64,000 nt of DNA, from contig JAGDZP010000012.1 of the NCBI GenBank assembly GCA_049115735.1, positions 1-64,000 on the forward strand. The letters run 5' to 3'. This DNA comes from CAXBNB01 sp049115735. Its GTDB lineage: Bacteria; Bacteroidota; Bacteroidia; Cytophagales; Cyclobacteriaceae. Of the stretch, positions 24,924 to 33,490 are shown in pieces (position 1 is the stretch's first letter; every line of letters begins with the position of its first letter). The translations under genes and the position numbers were made by a program. Under the pieces are notes generated by a model. The model saw only the letters and a program-made list of their open reading frames with translations, was not told where the DNA came from and searched no databases.

Positions 24924-27900
24924 TTACCAAACCTTAAAATCAAACTCCAGGTTTTCGCTTCTTGATGTTGGGTGTTGATTACCGTTTGTGAGCTCTACTA
25001 CTCTTTTCATCACGTAGTTCCGAAGCTCAGACATACGGATTTCACCATCTTTGTTTTCGTCACAATTGGCTGTTTTGATCCCTTCCAAAAGAGAATAAGT
25101 AAACACCCCGTTATTCCATTCTGGACTTTCATATGCATATTCTGCTCCGCTAGCAGATGAGATGACTATAGCTCCTGTACCACGTCTCAGATCGGCAAAA
25201 AGCTCCTGCATCATTTTAAAAGAGTTTTGTAGACCGAGCGCGTTACCGGAAGCAGAATTAAACCCACGGAATTTGATATTGCCTGTTGTGGAAACCGATG
25301 AGGCAGTTTGTTCTCCTTCAGCTTCTTTATCCACCTCACCAGAATGGCAGGCATCCAGAAGCATTACTTTTTTTCTAGCCGGAATGGCATCCAGCAATCC
25401 TTCCAGGTCTTCATATTTAAGTCCTTTTTCAGCTGGGTTCAAAAAGTCCATGTCGTGTGTCGCCAAATAGTAATCCAGGTTGGCATCCAACACACCATGG
25501 CCAGCTAGAAATACAACCACCTCATCATCCACTTTGGATTTTGATAGTGATTCTTTAGCACTCAGTATGTTGCTGGTGGTAGCATTTTCATTGATATATT
25601 TCAACACGATTATATTTCCGTAATTACCACTTTTAGACTGGAAAGCACTAACAATGTCATTGGCATCTTTAGCTGCGTAGGTAAGGTTCATTTCTGAGGA
25701 GATATATTCTGAAACTCCGATCACCACCAGGTATAAATCTGGCTTGGTAGCTGCTGCCGTATATTGTATTTCAATCACTTCCTCTATTGACTTAATGCCT
25801 TTTTCATTAACAGACATCACCCCGATCTTATTCCTTCCTTCTGAAAGCTCAATTTCTACTTCTTTGTCAAAACTGTTAGAAGTGCCTGTTGGCAGACCCT
25901 GCTTGCCATATATAGGGATGTTGTTCACGGCAACAATTATGCGGCTTAGGTTATATCTTGAATCCTGAGCTGAAAACGTAAGTGATAGTTTTTTATCTGT
26001 TGTGGTGATAGGTATATCAGCCGTTTCAATGGAGACCTGAGGTAAGTGAAATTCATCCGCGAGCATGCTTTCAGTTACTCCATTTTTCGATAGACGCTTT
26101 TCATAAGCTTTTTTGTATCCATCCAATAACTTTTGATCACTAATACCGAGTGCTTTGAATACCAGATCGGGTCGATTGTACTGCAAGTCAAATTGGTCAA
26201 ATGGTACGGCTCTGTCTTCCAGGATGTAGTGGATACCACGAATAGCCCCTTTGGTGGAGTAATAGTATCGGTTTGGCAGAACAATAGTATTTTCATTGTC
26301 CCTAAAAGAAACCAGTGCCGCAATTTCTTTGCCGGTTGAGCTTTCCCACAGCCTACTCAAGCCATCTGCGCCGTAGGTCATAATCAGGCTATTGTCATCC
26401 GAAAAAGCATAATGATTGACGGATACATGGTCGAGCTTGTATTTTATTTCTTCTGTTGCTATGTCTAGCACATCTACACCATCTGGCATAGTCAAAGCAA
26501 GTGATTTTGAATCGGCTGAAAAACTCATATACATGGAGCCAGTTTGGTCTTTGAATTCTCCAATTCTATTTCCATTTGAAGTATCATATATTATCAATTG
26601 TGGTATGGGTTCTTTTTTCTTCATCACTGATACCATCCCGGCTATCATCTTCCCATCAGGACTAACCACGGGAGTACCAGCAAAGTACACACCAGTAAGA
26701 TTAATTGATTTGCCGGTTTCTAAGTTCCAGACCTGAGTAGGCGTTGGGGTACTGCCGTAAGCTGCCTGGAGGCCTTGTGCAAGTACTGTTTTTCCGTCCC
26801 TGCTGATAAAAAGACCGCCATTAAAACCTGTAGATGCAAACCCTCTACGTGATATTTTTTTCAGCTCTTGCCCTGTTTGTGAATCCCAGGAACGGATAGA
26901 GTTGTCCTTGCTGGCTGTAATAATTTGACTGCCATCATGGTTGTAGATAGCCCGGTGGATCACATCTGTATGACCGCTAATTTTGCACATTTCCTCACCA
27001 GTATCAAAACTGATTACGGAAATCGTATTCTCGGTTGAAGGAGAGTATACAATGACCGACTCCAGTTTTGGGTGTACTTTCACCGCTTTTCCACTAACAT
27101 TGACTCTAATGGTTTTTGAGATGGCATTGGGGTATTCCCACCCCTTTGCAATAATTCTATCGGCACCCTGGTAAACCATTCCGGGATTATTGGTACCTGG
27201 AAAAAATAAGTTACCTATCAATCCGCTATCATTTCCTTCCAGTCTTTTCAGAAATCGGTTTGACTTTTGATCATAAATGTTTACCACTCCAAACCAAGAA
27301 GAGGCATAAAGGGAATTATCATTACTTATGGTCACTACATTGTTGGCATTGGCAAAACCACCAGAAACGTTTTGTACTTTGTTGTCAAAAATTTCCTTTC
27401 CACTTGATAAATCCCAGCTTTTTGTAGAGAATTTGTCATTGCTAATTACTGTACTTCCATCCTTGCTGATCTCCACATTTGTTACATCGCCTGTATGGCT
27501 ATTCAATGAAAATACCTTCTTTCCCGAAGATAAATCCCAGATTTTGATTGAGCCTGAGCTCCCACCACTCACTATGTGGCTATCATTTGCGGCAATTGTA
27601 AAAATATTACTTTGTCCGCTGTTGATTTTTTTTATTTCTTTCCCTTTGCTTGTGTCCCAGACTTTGATGTTGTTGTTTTTGTCGGCAGTTACGAGTGTTT
27701 GTTCGCTGGCAAAAGTGATGGCTGAAATTGCAGCATCATTTTGCTTCATCTCTGTTTTCTGTTTGCCTGAAGAGGCATCATAAATTGATATTTTGCCCTT
27801 CAGTTTATCCAGCTTGAGGATATTGGCCATAGCATCTCCCTGATTGGCAACAGCCAAATGGTTTCCTTTTAAGGCAATTGGACGATAAACCTGAGTGGTG

Positions 27901-28271
27901 GTTGCCAATCCAGCGTGTGCTGCCATCATGCTTTTAATTGGGGTATTAGAAATGGACAAACCCGAATTTAAATCCCAGCCAGAGACATTTCCCATCAAAT
28001 CCGAAACCCATGCAATATTTCCATCTTCACTAAGCTCAAAATCATACATCACCGATCCTGTTGAGATGTTTTTAATTTCCCGTCCAGTGGCAGTCTCCCA
28101 CTTTTTGATATTACCATCTAGTGCCGCTGTGAAAATGTGTTCGCTACTTGGTGAAAATTGAAGACCAGTGATGAACGTCATGTGGCCGGCCTGTACTTTT
28201 AACTCGGGCTTCTGCGCATGTACCTCGCTGATTAGGACGAGCGTGCAAAGGATAATCAGTAGCTTTTTCAT
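24924..28271 (-). CDS. Secreted WD40-repeat protein with C-terminal caspase (peptidase C14) domain
   Basis: An exported 1115-residue protein (signal MKKLLIILCTLVLISEVHAQ). Residues about 25-660 form WD40 repeats (KIWDLSSGKKVFSLNSHTGDV, RSWDSQTGQELKKIS), enough for two seven-bladed propellers. Residues 720-830 are a beta-sandwich linker. The last 270 residues are a caspase-like fold with catalytic His925 in FLAGHGVLD and Cys975 in LLDACHSG, both intact. A canonical EF-hand-type loop (DENKDGEIRMSE) lies near residue 1070, hinting at calcium control as in metacaspases. Such proteins are proposed to act in proteolytic or signalling cascades; the target is unknown. It follows a terminator, so it has its own promoter or partial read-through from the gene at 28348. 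Confidence 0.88.
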   Translation of the reverse strand: MKKLLIILCTLVLISEVHAQKPELKVQAGHMTFITGLQFSPSSEHIFTAALDGNIKKWETATGREIKNISTGSVMYDFELSEDGNIAWVSDLMGNVSGWDLNSGLSISNTPIKSMMAAHAGLATTTQVYRPIALKGNHLAVANQGDAMANILKLDKLKGKISIYDASSGKQKTEMKQNDAAISAITFASEQTLVTADKNNNIKVWDTSKGKEIKKINSGQSNIFTIAANDSHIVSGGSSGSIKIWDLSSGKKVFSLNSHTGDVTNVEISKDGSTVISNDKFSTKSWDLSSGKEIFDNKVQNVSGGFANANNVVTISNDNSLYASSWFGVVNIYDQKSNRFLKRLEGNDSGLIGNLFFPGTNNPGMVYQGADRIIAKGWEYPNAISKTIRVNVSGKAVKVHPKLESVIVYSPSTENTISVISFDTGEEMCKISGHTDVIHRAIYNHDGSQIITASKDNSIRSWDSQTGQELKKISRRGFASTGFNGGLFISRDGKTVLAQGLQAAYGSTPTPTQVWNLETGKSINLTGVYFAGTPVVSPDGKMIAGMVSVMKKKEPIPQLIIYDTSNGNRIGEFKDQTGSMYMSFSADSKSLALTMPDGVDVLDIATEEIKYKLDHVSVNHYAFSDDNSLIMTYGADGLSRLWESSTGKEIAALVSFRDNENTIVLPNRYYYSTKGAIRGIHYILEDRAVPFDQFDLQYNRPDLVFKALGISDQKLLDGYKKAYEKRLSKNGVTESMLADEFHLPQVSIETADIPITTTDKKLSLTFSAQDSRYNLSRIIVAVNNIPIYGKQGLPTGTSNSFDKEVEIELSEGRNKIGVMSVNEKGIKSIEEVIEIQYTAAATKPDLYLVVIGVSEYISSEMNLTYAAKDANDIVSAFQSKSGNYGNIIVLKYINENATTSNILSAKESLSKSKVDDEVVVFLAGHGVLDANLDYYLATHDMDFLNPAEKGLKYEDLEGLLDAIPARKKVMLLDACHSGEVDKEAEGEQTASSVSTTGNIKFRGFNSASGNALGLQNSFKMMQELFADLRRGTGAIVISSASGAEYAYESPEWNNGVFTYSLLEGIKTANCDENKDGEIRMSELRNYVMKRVVELTNGNQHPTSRSENLEFDFKVW

Positions 28272-28292
28272 CTCATTGGGGGTTTGATTTAT

Positions 28293-28331
28293 AAAAAAAA
28301 CTGCCAGCTCTGCCCTTGGCCGCTGACAGTT
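28293..28331 (-). terminator. Rho-independent terminator for the gene at 28348-29346
   Basis: On the minus strand a ten-base stem (28322-28331 with 28299-28308, one G-U wobble) encloses a 13-base loop and is followed at once by a run of eight T (28293-28300). It begins 17 bases past the stop codon of the upstream gene and ends about 20 bases before the ATG of the WD40-caspase gene. This is a textbook intrinsic terminator. Confidence 0.85.
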
Positions 28332-28347
28332 CCACTAAAGCGTTTGA

Positions 28348-29346
28348 TTACTTGGCTAACCTATCCTTGAAGTAGGTGCCTATTTTGTCTGTTAAAGCGG
28401 TCATAACGTTTTCCATTCCCGCGTATACAGGACCACCATTTGGAGTTCCTTTTTTTCCTGATTTTTGAAAATAAACGGGTTTGGTATAATTTACCCTCGA
28501 ACCACAGTAGAATTGACCCCTAATGTAAAAAACACCTTTAAGACCCTTGTCTTCTTCAGCTGATTTCTGAATAGGGTTGGGGCCAAACATGTACATTGAG
28601 GCATGATTGACAGCATAATCTTCTTTGGTCATATTCATTTTTCTGGTTACGATGGTCACAGCGACAACAGCATCTACTCCAAGACCTGTGCAAAGGTCAT
28701 AGCCCATGTTCTGAAAAAATGCAGATTCGTTCGAATCCATTAGAAAGTTGTAGATACTACCATAGTAGTTGGCTTTTTCGTTGGCAATAGTCATAGCCCG
28801 ATAACCATCGGGAGCAGCTCTGTATCGTGCAATGTCTAGCAATCCTGCTTTGGTCAATGCTTTACTTTTCTTTTTCTCCTGTTTGAGTTTACCATGAACC
28901 ACATAAAAGTTTTTGTAAAACTCCTTTTTTTCATCTGTGTCCAAATATTGGTCAGGTGTTAGTAGTTCCATGCCATACTTGTCATAGGCTTGAACAAGCG
29001 CATCGATGCTTTGATCATAGAATCCCTTTACATGTTCATTTGCTTTTTCAACTGGAGTGGACCATAGGAAACCAGAATAACTAGTTGCTGATTGCTTTTC
29101 CTTGCTGGTTCCCGGGTCTTCCAGATAGTAGGTAACGAGTGCAACTCTTTTGGGTACTTTACCCAAAACATTTGGGTTGACACTCCATCCGCCCCCGTTT
29201 TTAGATTTTCGTCCTTCCGCAGGCCAGTCGGCTTTTGCTTTAATTTTTGATGCATCCTTCGTGGCATCTGTGAAATCACTTTGAGCGTACAAAGCTGTAG
29301 CGCAAAGAAATACTAATACTGTAAGTAAAACTTTTAGATTTTTCAT
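28348..29346 (-). CDS. Hypothetical secreted protein next to the WD40-caspase gene
   Basis: A 332-residue exported protein (signal MKNLKVLLTVLVFLCATALYAQ). After a charged, Gly-rich start (RKSKNGGGWSVNPNVLGKVPKRVALVTYYLED) it has an alpha/beta body with SIDALVQAYDKYGMELLTPDQYL and DLCTGLGVDAVVAVTIVTRKMN, which resembles periplasmic proteins of the GNA1162/CsgG-like type (nucleotide-free Rossmann-like sheets), though I cannot assign it. A terminator follows. It shares direction with the WD40-caspase gene but is separated by that terminator. Confidence 0.65.
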   Translation of the reverse strand: MKNLKVLLTVLVFLCATALYAQSDFTDATKDASKIKAKADWPAEGRKSKNGGGWSVNPNVLGKVPKRVALVTYYLEDPGTSKEKQSATSYSGFLWSTPVEKANEHVKGFYDQSIDALVQAYDKYGMELLTPDQYLDTDEKKEFYKNFYVVHGKLKQEKKKSKALTKAGLLDIARYRAAPDGYRAMTIANEKANYYGSIYNFLMDSNESAFFQNMGYDLCTGLGVDAVVAVTIVTRKMNMTKEDYAVNHASMYMFGPNPIQKSAEEDKGLKGVFYIRGQFYCGSRVNYTKPVYFQKSGKKGTPNGGPVYAGMENVMTALTDKIGTYFKDRLAK

Positions 29347-29426
29347 GGCTTTAAGGCTTAATTAATTTACTAACAATATTCGCTCAAATACTAATTCAAT
29401 ACCATACAAGCCTAACGGGGAATTGG

Positions 29427-29446
29427 TATCCGTGGAAGCACGGATA
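29427..29446. other. Perfect 8-bp hairpin with GAAG tetraloop in divergent intergenic region
   Basis: TATCCGTG (29427-29434) and CACGGATA (29439-29446) close a four-base loop GAAG. It lies 80 bases upstream of the secreted-protein gene (minus) and 140 bases upstream of the Crp/Fnr regulator (plus). A T6 run occurs further right at about 29460. It could be an operator, leader hairpin or weak terminator; nothing else is seen in 29347-29586. Confidence 0.35.
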
Positions 29447-29586
29447 AGGAGCCGTCAGCTTTTTTGCTCAACAGAGAGTAATGAGGAACCTAGAATGTTG
29501 AATTTTAAATCTAGTAGGTAGAAAAATGAAACAAGGCTTAGTATTTTTAAGCGATAAGTGATGTAATAAAATTTAGCAGATATTCC

Positions 29587-30186
29587 ATGAGCGATTCGCC
29601 CGCATATGATCATTTAAAAAATGTGATATTCAAACTCTCGCCAATACCTGAGGTTGATTGGTTGGATTTTTCCTCCAAATGGCAGGAGTCAAAAGTCATG
29701 AGGAATGAATTTATCACTGAGGTAGGGAAGAAGGAGAAGTACTTTTATTTCGTGCATTCGGGAGTACTAAGAGCGTATGTGATCAATAATGGGAATGATG
29801 TCAGCATAGGATTTTCTTACGATGGAGATTATTCTGGAGCTTATGATTCTTTTCTTGAGCAATCCCCTTCTGATTGGAACATTCAAGCCATAGTAGATAC
29901 TGATTTTCTGAGAATCAGCTTTTCGGATATGATGGAAATGTATGATAAGTACAAGTCTATTGAGCGATGGGGAAGGATGTTCAACGCAAAAATGCTGATT
30001 GGAATGGGCAAGCGGCAGGTAGAATCGAGAAATTACAGTGTTGAGGAGCGTTTTGATCGTTTGTACGACCAGAGCCCTCATATATTCCAATTGGTGCCAC
30101 AAAAGCACCTGGCCTCTTATCTCGGCATGACACCCGAAACCTTTAGCCGCTTAAGGCGACAAAAGATGGAGAAGGATCGATCTTGA
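29587..30186 (+). CDS. Crp/Fnr-type transcriptional regulator
   Basis: A 199-residue DNA-binding regulator with an N-terminal cyclic-nucleotide-binding-like jelly roll (FYFVHSGVLRAYVINNGNDVSIGFSYDGDY) and a long dimer helix, then a winged-helix HTH whose recognition part is QKHLASYLGMTPETFSRLRRQK. The phosphate-binding cassette of true cAMP sensors (GExA...R.A) is not conserved, so the ligand, if any, is probably different. No Fe-S cysteines are present. The gene lies 62 bases ahead of the DinB gene, which it may control. Confidence 0.85.
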   Translation: MSDSPAYDHLKNVIFKLSPIPEVDWLDFSSKWQESKVMRNEFITEVGKKEKYFYFVHSGVLRAYVINNGNDVSIGFSYDGDYSGAYDSFLEQSPSDWNIQAIVDTDFLRISFSDMMEMYDKYKSIERWGRMFNAKMLIGMGKRQVESRNYSVEERFDRLYDQSPHIFQLVPQKHLASYLGMTPETFSRLRRQKMEKDRS

Positions 30187-30248
30187 TCTAAATCAATTTT
30201 GTTGGAGGATTCTTCCTCTATTTTTGCTAAAACAAATACAAAGTAGTT

Positions 30249-30848
30249 ATGAAAAGAATAGAGCTATTGAACTCTTTGGAGCAAGATGTACAAAGGTTGC
30301 TGGATGTAGTGGAAAAGGAATTCTCAATTTTACCTGTTGAAGTTCTGTACAGTAAGCCCGGAAAGGATAGTTGGAGTGCACTGGAATGTCTGGAGCACAT
30401 AAACATTGCCAACGGACATTATCTGAAACAATTTGAGTCGATGATGGCGGACGTGGCTACCAGTCCGGATGTCGATGATTTTCAGTCCGGATTTTTAGGC
30501 AACTACTTTGTGAAAATGATGGTTCCAAGGAAGGATCGCAGTATTCCATCACCGATGAAGACATTTAAAAAATTCCTTCCTTCAATGGAAACAGACATAT
30601 CGGTTCTTGATGTATTCATAGCAGACCAAAAACAGCTATTGCAAGTTTTGAAGGAATGCGAAAAACTGGACCTCAATCGCATCAAGATAACTTCAGCGAT
30701 AGGCTCTATTCTCCGCTTCAGACTGGGAGATGCGCTGCGCTTTATCATTGGTCATGCTGATAGGCACATTATTCAGGCAAAAAAGGCAATAGAATTGGCT
30801 AAATCAGTGTCTCCAGATAGTGCTGTTCGATCTGGTACTCTTGTTTGA
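30249..30848 (+). CDS. DinB-superfamily protein
   Basis: A 199-residue helical-bundle protein of the DinB/YfiT type. The recognisable start is SWSALECLEHINIANGHYLKQFESMM with the first metal-ligand His in EHIN, and the C-terminal metal His pair is in FIIGHADRHIIQAKKAIEL. Members are metal-dependent thiol transferases or damage-inducible proteins. The 3' end overlaps that of the convergent methyltransferase gene by 50 bases. The upstream position of a Crp/Fnr gene suggests a shared transcription unit. Confidence 0.8.
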   Translation: MKRIELLNSLEQDVQRLLDVVEKEFSILPVEVLYSKPGKDSWSALECLEHINIANGHYLKQFESMMADVATSPDVDDFQSGFLGNYFVKMMVPRKDRSIPSPMKTFKKFLPSMETDISVLDVFIADQKQLLQVLKECEKLDLNRIKITSAIGSILRFRLGDALRFIIGHADRHIIQAKKAIELAKSVSPDSAVRSGTLV

Positions 30849-31938
30849 GTGCCTCAATTTTTTCCTCAACGTCTACGCTCGATTTCCCGTCTTTCTTTAC
30901 TCCAACTAGCATGACGTTTTTTCGTGTATGCTCATTGGATACAAATTCAAATACCTTGGATTGATATTGATTTTTTTCCAGGATAAGGGCACGAATGGTA
31001 TCCGTTACCATTTCAAATTGTCGCTCCTTGAAAATGCCATACTTTAGGAGTGGACTAGACTGCTCCTTGCCTTTAAGCTGTTGCCGTATCTGTTTATGAC
31101 AGCACGGGGCACATACAATCATTTGTGCCTGCGACCCAATGCCTTTGGAAATAGCGTCATCGGTGGCAGTATCGCAGGCATGCAGGGCAATCAAAATATC
31201 GATCTTTTCCTCCTCAAATTCGGCAATGCTCTTTTGAATGAAACTCAACCCATCAAATCCACATTTTCCTGCTACATCATTGCAATACTCTACAAGCTCT
31301 TTCCTCATTTCAACACCCACTAACTTTGGCTGGTAACCTTCGTTCATCAGATGATCGTACAGTGCAAAAGTGAGGTAACCCTTTCCTGATCCCATGTCTA
31401 CAACCTGTAAGTCATTTGGAAGTCTAACTTGACCAATAAGGCTGTCAATGATCTCTAAATACTTATTGATTTGTCGATACTTGTCTGCCATTTTTGGAAT
31501 GATATTTCCGTTTTTGTCCGCTATACCCAACAGCCTTAAGTAAGGACTTTTACCATCAGCCCTCTTTAGTTTCGGGCGATCATGAGTGTTTGGTCCATCC
31601 AAAGTCGATGAAGGAGATGACTTCAAAATAGCCTTTTTTCCCTTTTTAGTTGTGAGCAATGCAAAGTCATTTTCTGCGGAAAACAAAGTAGCATTTTTGA
31701 AAGATTTTTCAATCAGGATTTCAATCTCGTGCAAACCATTACTTATTAGAAAATTCTTGGTTTCATCTCTGTTGACATATCGGAAGGTAAAGTAGAGTTG
31801 GGTTTTGTTTTGTATTTGTACCTGGCGTACGTATACATTTTTCAGTTCACTTTTCTTGTCAAATGGCTTACTAAGCGTCACTTTGATAAAATGCTTTTCC
31901 TTTAATGCCCTTTCTATCTCATTCAAATATTCCTTCAT
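30799..31938 (-). CDS. SAM-dependent methyltransferase of the METTL25/Methyltransf_32 type
   Basis: A 379-residue cytoplasmic methyltransferase. The SAM-binding motif is VVDMGSGKGYLTFALYDHL, followed by GVEMRKELVEYCNDVA, ILIALHACDTATDDAISKGI and the Cys pair in IVCAPCCHKQIRQQL, which together mark this family (related to eukaryotic METTL25 and GSTCD C-terminal domains). The N-terminal 150 residues form a separate domain possibly for RNA or protein substrate binding. The substrate is unknown. Its tail overlaps the DinB gene by 50 bases on the opposite strand. Confidence 0.82.
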   Translation of the reverse strand: MKEYLNEIERALKEKHFIKVTLSKPFDKKSELKNVYVRQVQIQNKTQLYFTFRYVNRDETKNFLISNGLHEIEILIEKSFKNATLFSAENDFALLTTKKGKKAILKSSPSSTLDGPNTHDRPKLKRADGKSPYLRLLGIADKNGNIIPKMADKYRQINKYLEIIDSLIGQVRLPNDLQVVDMGSGKGYLTFALYDHLMNEGYQPKLVGVEMRKELVEYCNDVAGKCGFDGLSFIQKSIAEFEEEKIDILIALHACDTATDDAISKGIGSQAQMIVCAPCCHKQIRQQLKGKEQSSPLLKYGIFKERQFEMVTDTIRALILEKNQYQSKVFEFVSNEHTRKNVMLVGVKKDGKSSVDVEEKIEALKQEYQIEQHYLETLI

Positions 31939-32086
31939 AAAATAAAATTAATCAGAACTATATCAGCTATGTAGGAATTCAATCAAAATTGTTGATTCAT
32001 GAAGATTGTTATTGTTTGATAGGTTGCGATGAAACCATTTGTTTAATTTTTGGGTTGAATTAGGTGTTAAACAAAAGAACCTGCAA

Positions 32087-32590
32087 ATGAAGTACTTGAA
32101 TACACTGCTGGTGGCAGCCTTGTTAGTTTCAGTCTCTTGTCACGCTCAGAAAAAGGACAAGAAGAAATCATCAAATTTTCCAGATTCAGAAAAGATAGTT
32201 AAGTCAGATAGCGAATGGCGCGAAATTCTTACAGAAGAGCAGTATTATGTGGTAAGGCAAAAAGGTACAGAAAGAGCTTTTACCGGAGAATATGATAAGT
32301 TTTATAAAGATGGCGTGTATAAGTGTGTGGCCTGTAAGTTGCCATTGTTTGGTTCGGACACCAAGTTTAACAGTAGGTCAGGTTGGCCTAGTTTTTATGA
32401 GCCGATTAACAAAACAAACGTATCTGATGTGCCTGATGATTCCTTTGGTATGCGTAGGGTAGAGGTAGTTTGCAGTAGGTGTGATGGTCATCTTGGGCAT
32501 GTATTCAACGATGGTCCACAGCCCACCGGATTAAGGTATTGCATCAACTCTGCCTCGCTTATTTTCGAAAAGAAAGAAAAGGAAAAGTAA
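32087..32590 (+). CDS. msrB: Peptide-methionine (R)-S-oxide reductase, exported
   Basis: Repairs oxidised methionine (R-sulfoxide) in envelope proteins. The ATG at 32087 is used because it yields a signal peptide (MKYLNTLLVAALLVSVSC); the longer frame begins with TTG. The 167-residue protein has all MsrB marks: zinc Cys pairs in YKCVACKLPLF and VCSRCDGHLGHVFNDG, the SRSGWPSFYEPI motif and the catalytic Cys152 in GLRYCINSASL. It ends one base before the convergent phytase-like gene. Confidence 0.92.
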   Translation: MKYLNTLLVAALLVSVSCHAQKKDKKKSSNFPDSEKIVKSDSEWREILTEEQYYVVRQKGTERAFTGEYDKFYKDGVYKCVACKLPLFGSDTKFNSRSGWPSFYEPINKTNVSDVPDDSFGMRRVEVVCSRCDGHLGHVFNDGPQPTGLRYCINSASLIFEKKEKEK

Positions 32591-32591
32591 G

Positions 32592-33467
32592 TTAGAAATT
32601 CTCCGGACGTTTGAATTTGAGGATGACCGGTGACCTGCCTTCAATACCGTATTTTCCTTTGGCATACTGAGAGGCTTCCAGTCCGTTGTTGTCCAGCCCA
32701 AGCCAAATTTCATCCTCAGTCAGCGTCAATGCTTCTGCCATTCCAAAGTTCGTGGGTTCAAATAGTTTACCCGATTCAGCACTGCAGGTTTTCCGGTAGC
32801 TCACCTTGGCGAGAACCTCTTCAGTCGCAGGATCCACTTTTGTTATATAGTTTCCGTTTCGCTCTAATAAATATAGAAATCCATTTTCAAACTTTGTATC
32901 TGCAAAATCATTGCTATCCTCAAGTGGAATGTCAAAGGTTTTATCGATCATTAGTTTTTTCAGATCCACAACAAATACTGCTCTCGGTTGGCGCTCCTTG
33001 GTCAAGTAGCCAATTTGTTTTTCACAATCAATTGCTAGGCCTTCCCAACCAGCATTACCCCATTCACCTGGAAACATACTCCCAAAATCGATATCTAAAA
33101 CTTTTGTTTCTTGACCTTGCTTTTTGATATGAACATTACCTGTAACTTCATTTACCAAATAATAAGCATTCATGCACACATCAATTCCTTCTAAGTCTAA
33201 TGGTTCTGAGATATTCAATGGAATTTCATTTTTAATACTCCATTTGTCAGCATTGAATTTAATCTCATAGATTGAATTATTCCAATCCTTGTCTGCAATG
33301 ACCAGGGTTTTTTCATCCAAGTTTACAATGCCGCTAAGGTCAAATCTGGTGCGTTCTGAAGAGCTCAGTTGTGTTATACCCACAAGTTCCAATTCGGCAT
33401 AATTCGACTGAGAATGTAATGTATGGCACAGCAATAAGCCTAAAATGGCGAACGCCAAATTTTTCAT
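32592..33467 (-). CDS. Secreted SdiA-regulated/phytase-like propeller protein
   Basis: A 291-residue exported protein (signal MKNLAFAILGLLLCHTLHSQ). The pattern RFDLSGIVNLDEKTLVIADKDWN, PLDLEGIDVCMNAYYLVNEVTGNV, GWEGLAIDCEKQIGYLTKER and MAEALTLTEDEIWLGLDNN is typical of the SdiA-regulated/esterase-like phytase propeller family, in which acidic residues at blade tips bind calcium. The substrate is unknown. It is downstream of murA on the same strand, separated by 23 bases, but a functional link is unlikely. Confidence 0.7.
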   Translation of the reverse strand: MKNLAFAILGLLLCHTLHSQSNYAELELVGITQLSSSERTRFDLSGIVNLDEKTLVIADKDWNNSIYEIKFNADKWSIKNEIPLNISEPLDLEGIDVCMNAYYLVNEVTGNVHIKKQGQETKVLDIDFGSMFPGEWGNAGWEGLAIDCEKQIGYLTKERQPRAVFVVDLKKLMIDKTFDIPLEDSNDFADTKFENGFLYLLERNGNYITKVDPATEEVLAKVSYRKTCSAESGKLFEPTNFGMAEALTLTEDEIWLGLDNNGLEASQYAKGKYGIEGRSPVILKFKRPENF

Positions 33468-33490
33468 ATCAATTGTTTCAGAGCTAAATA

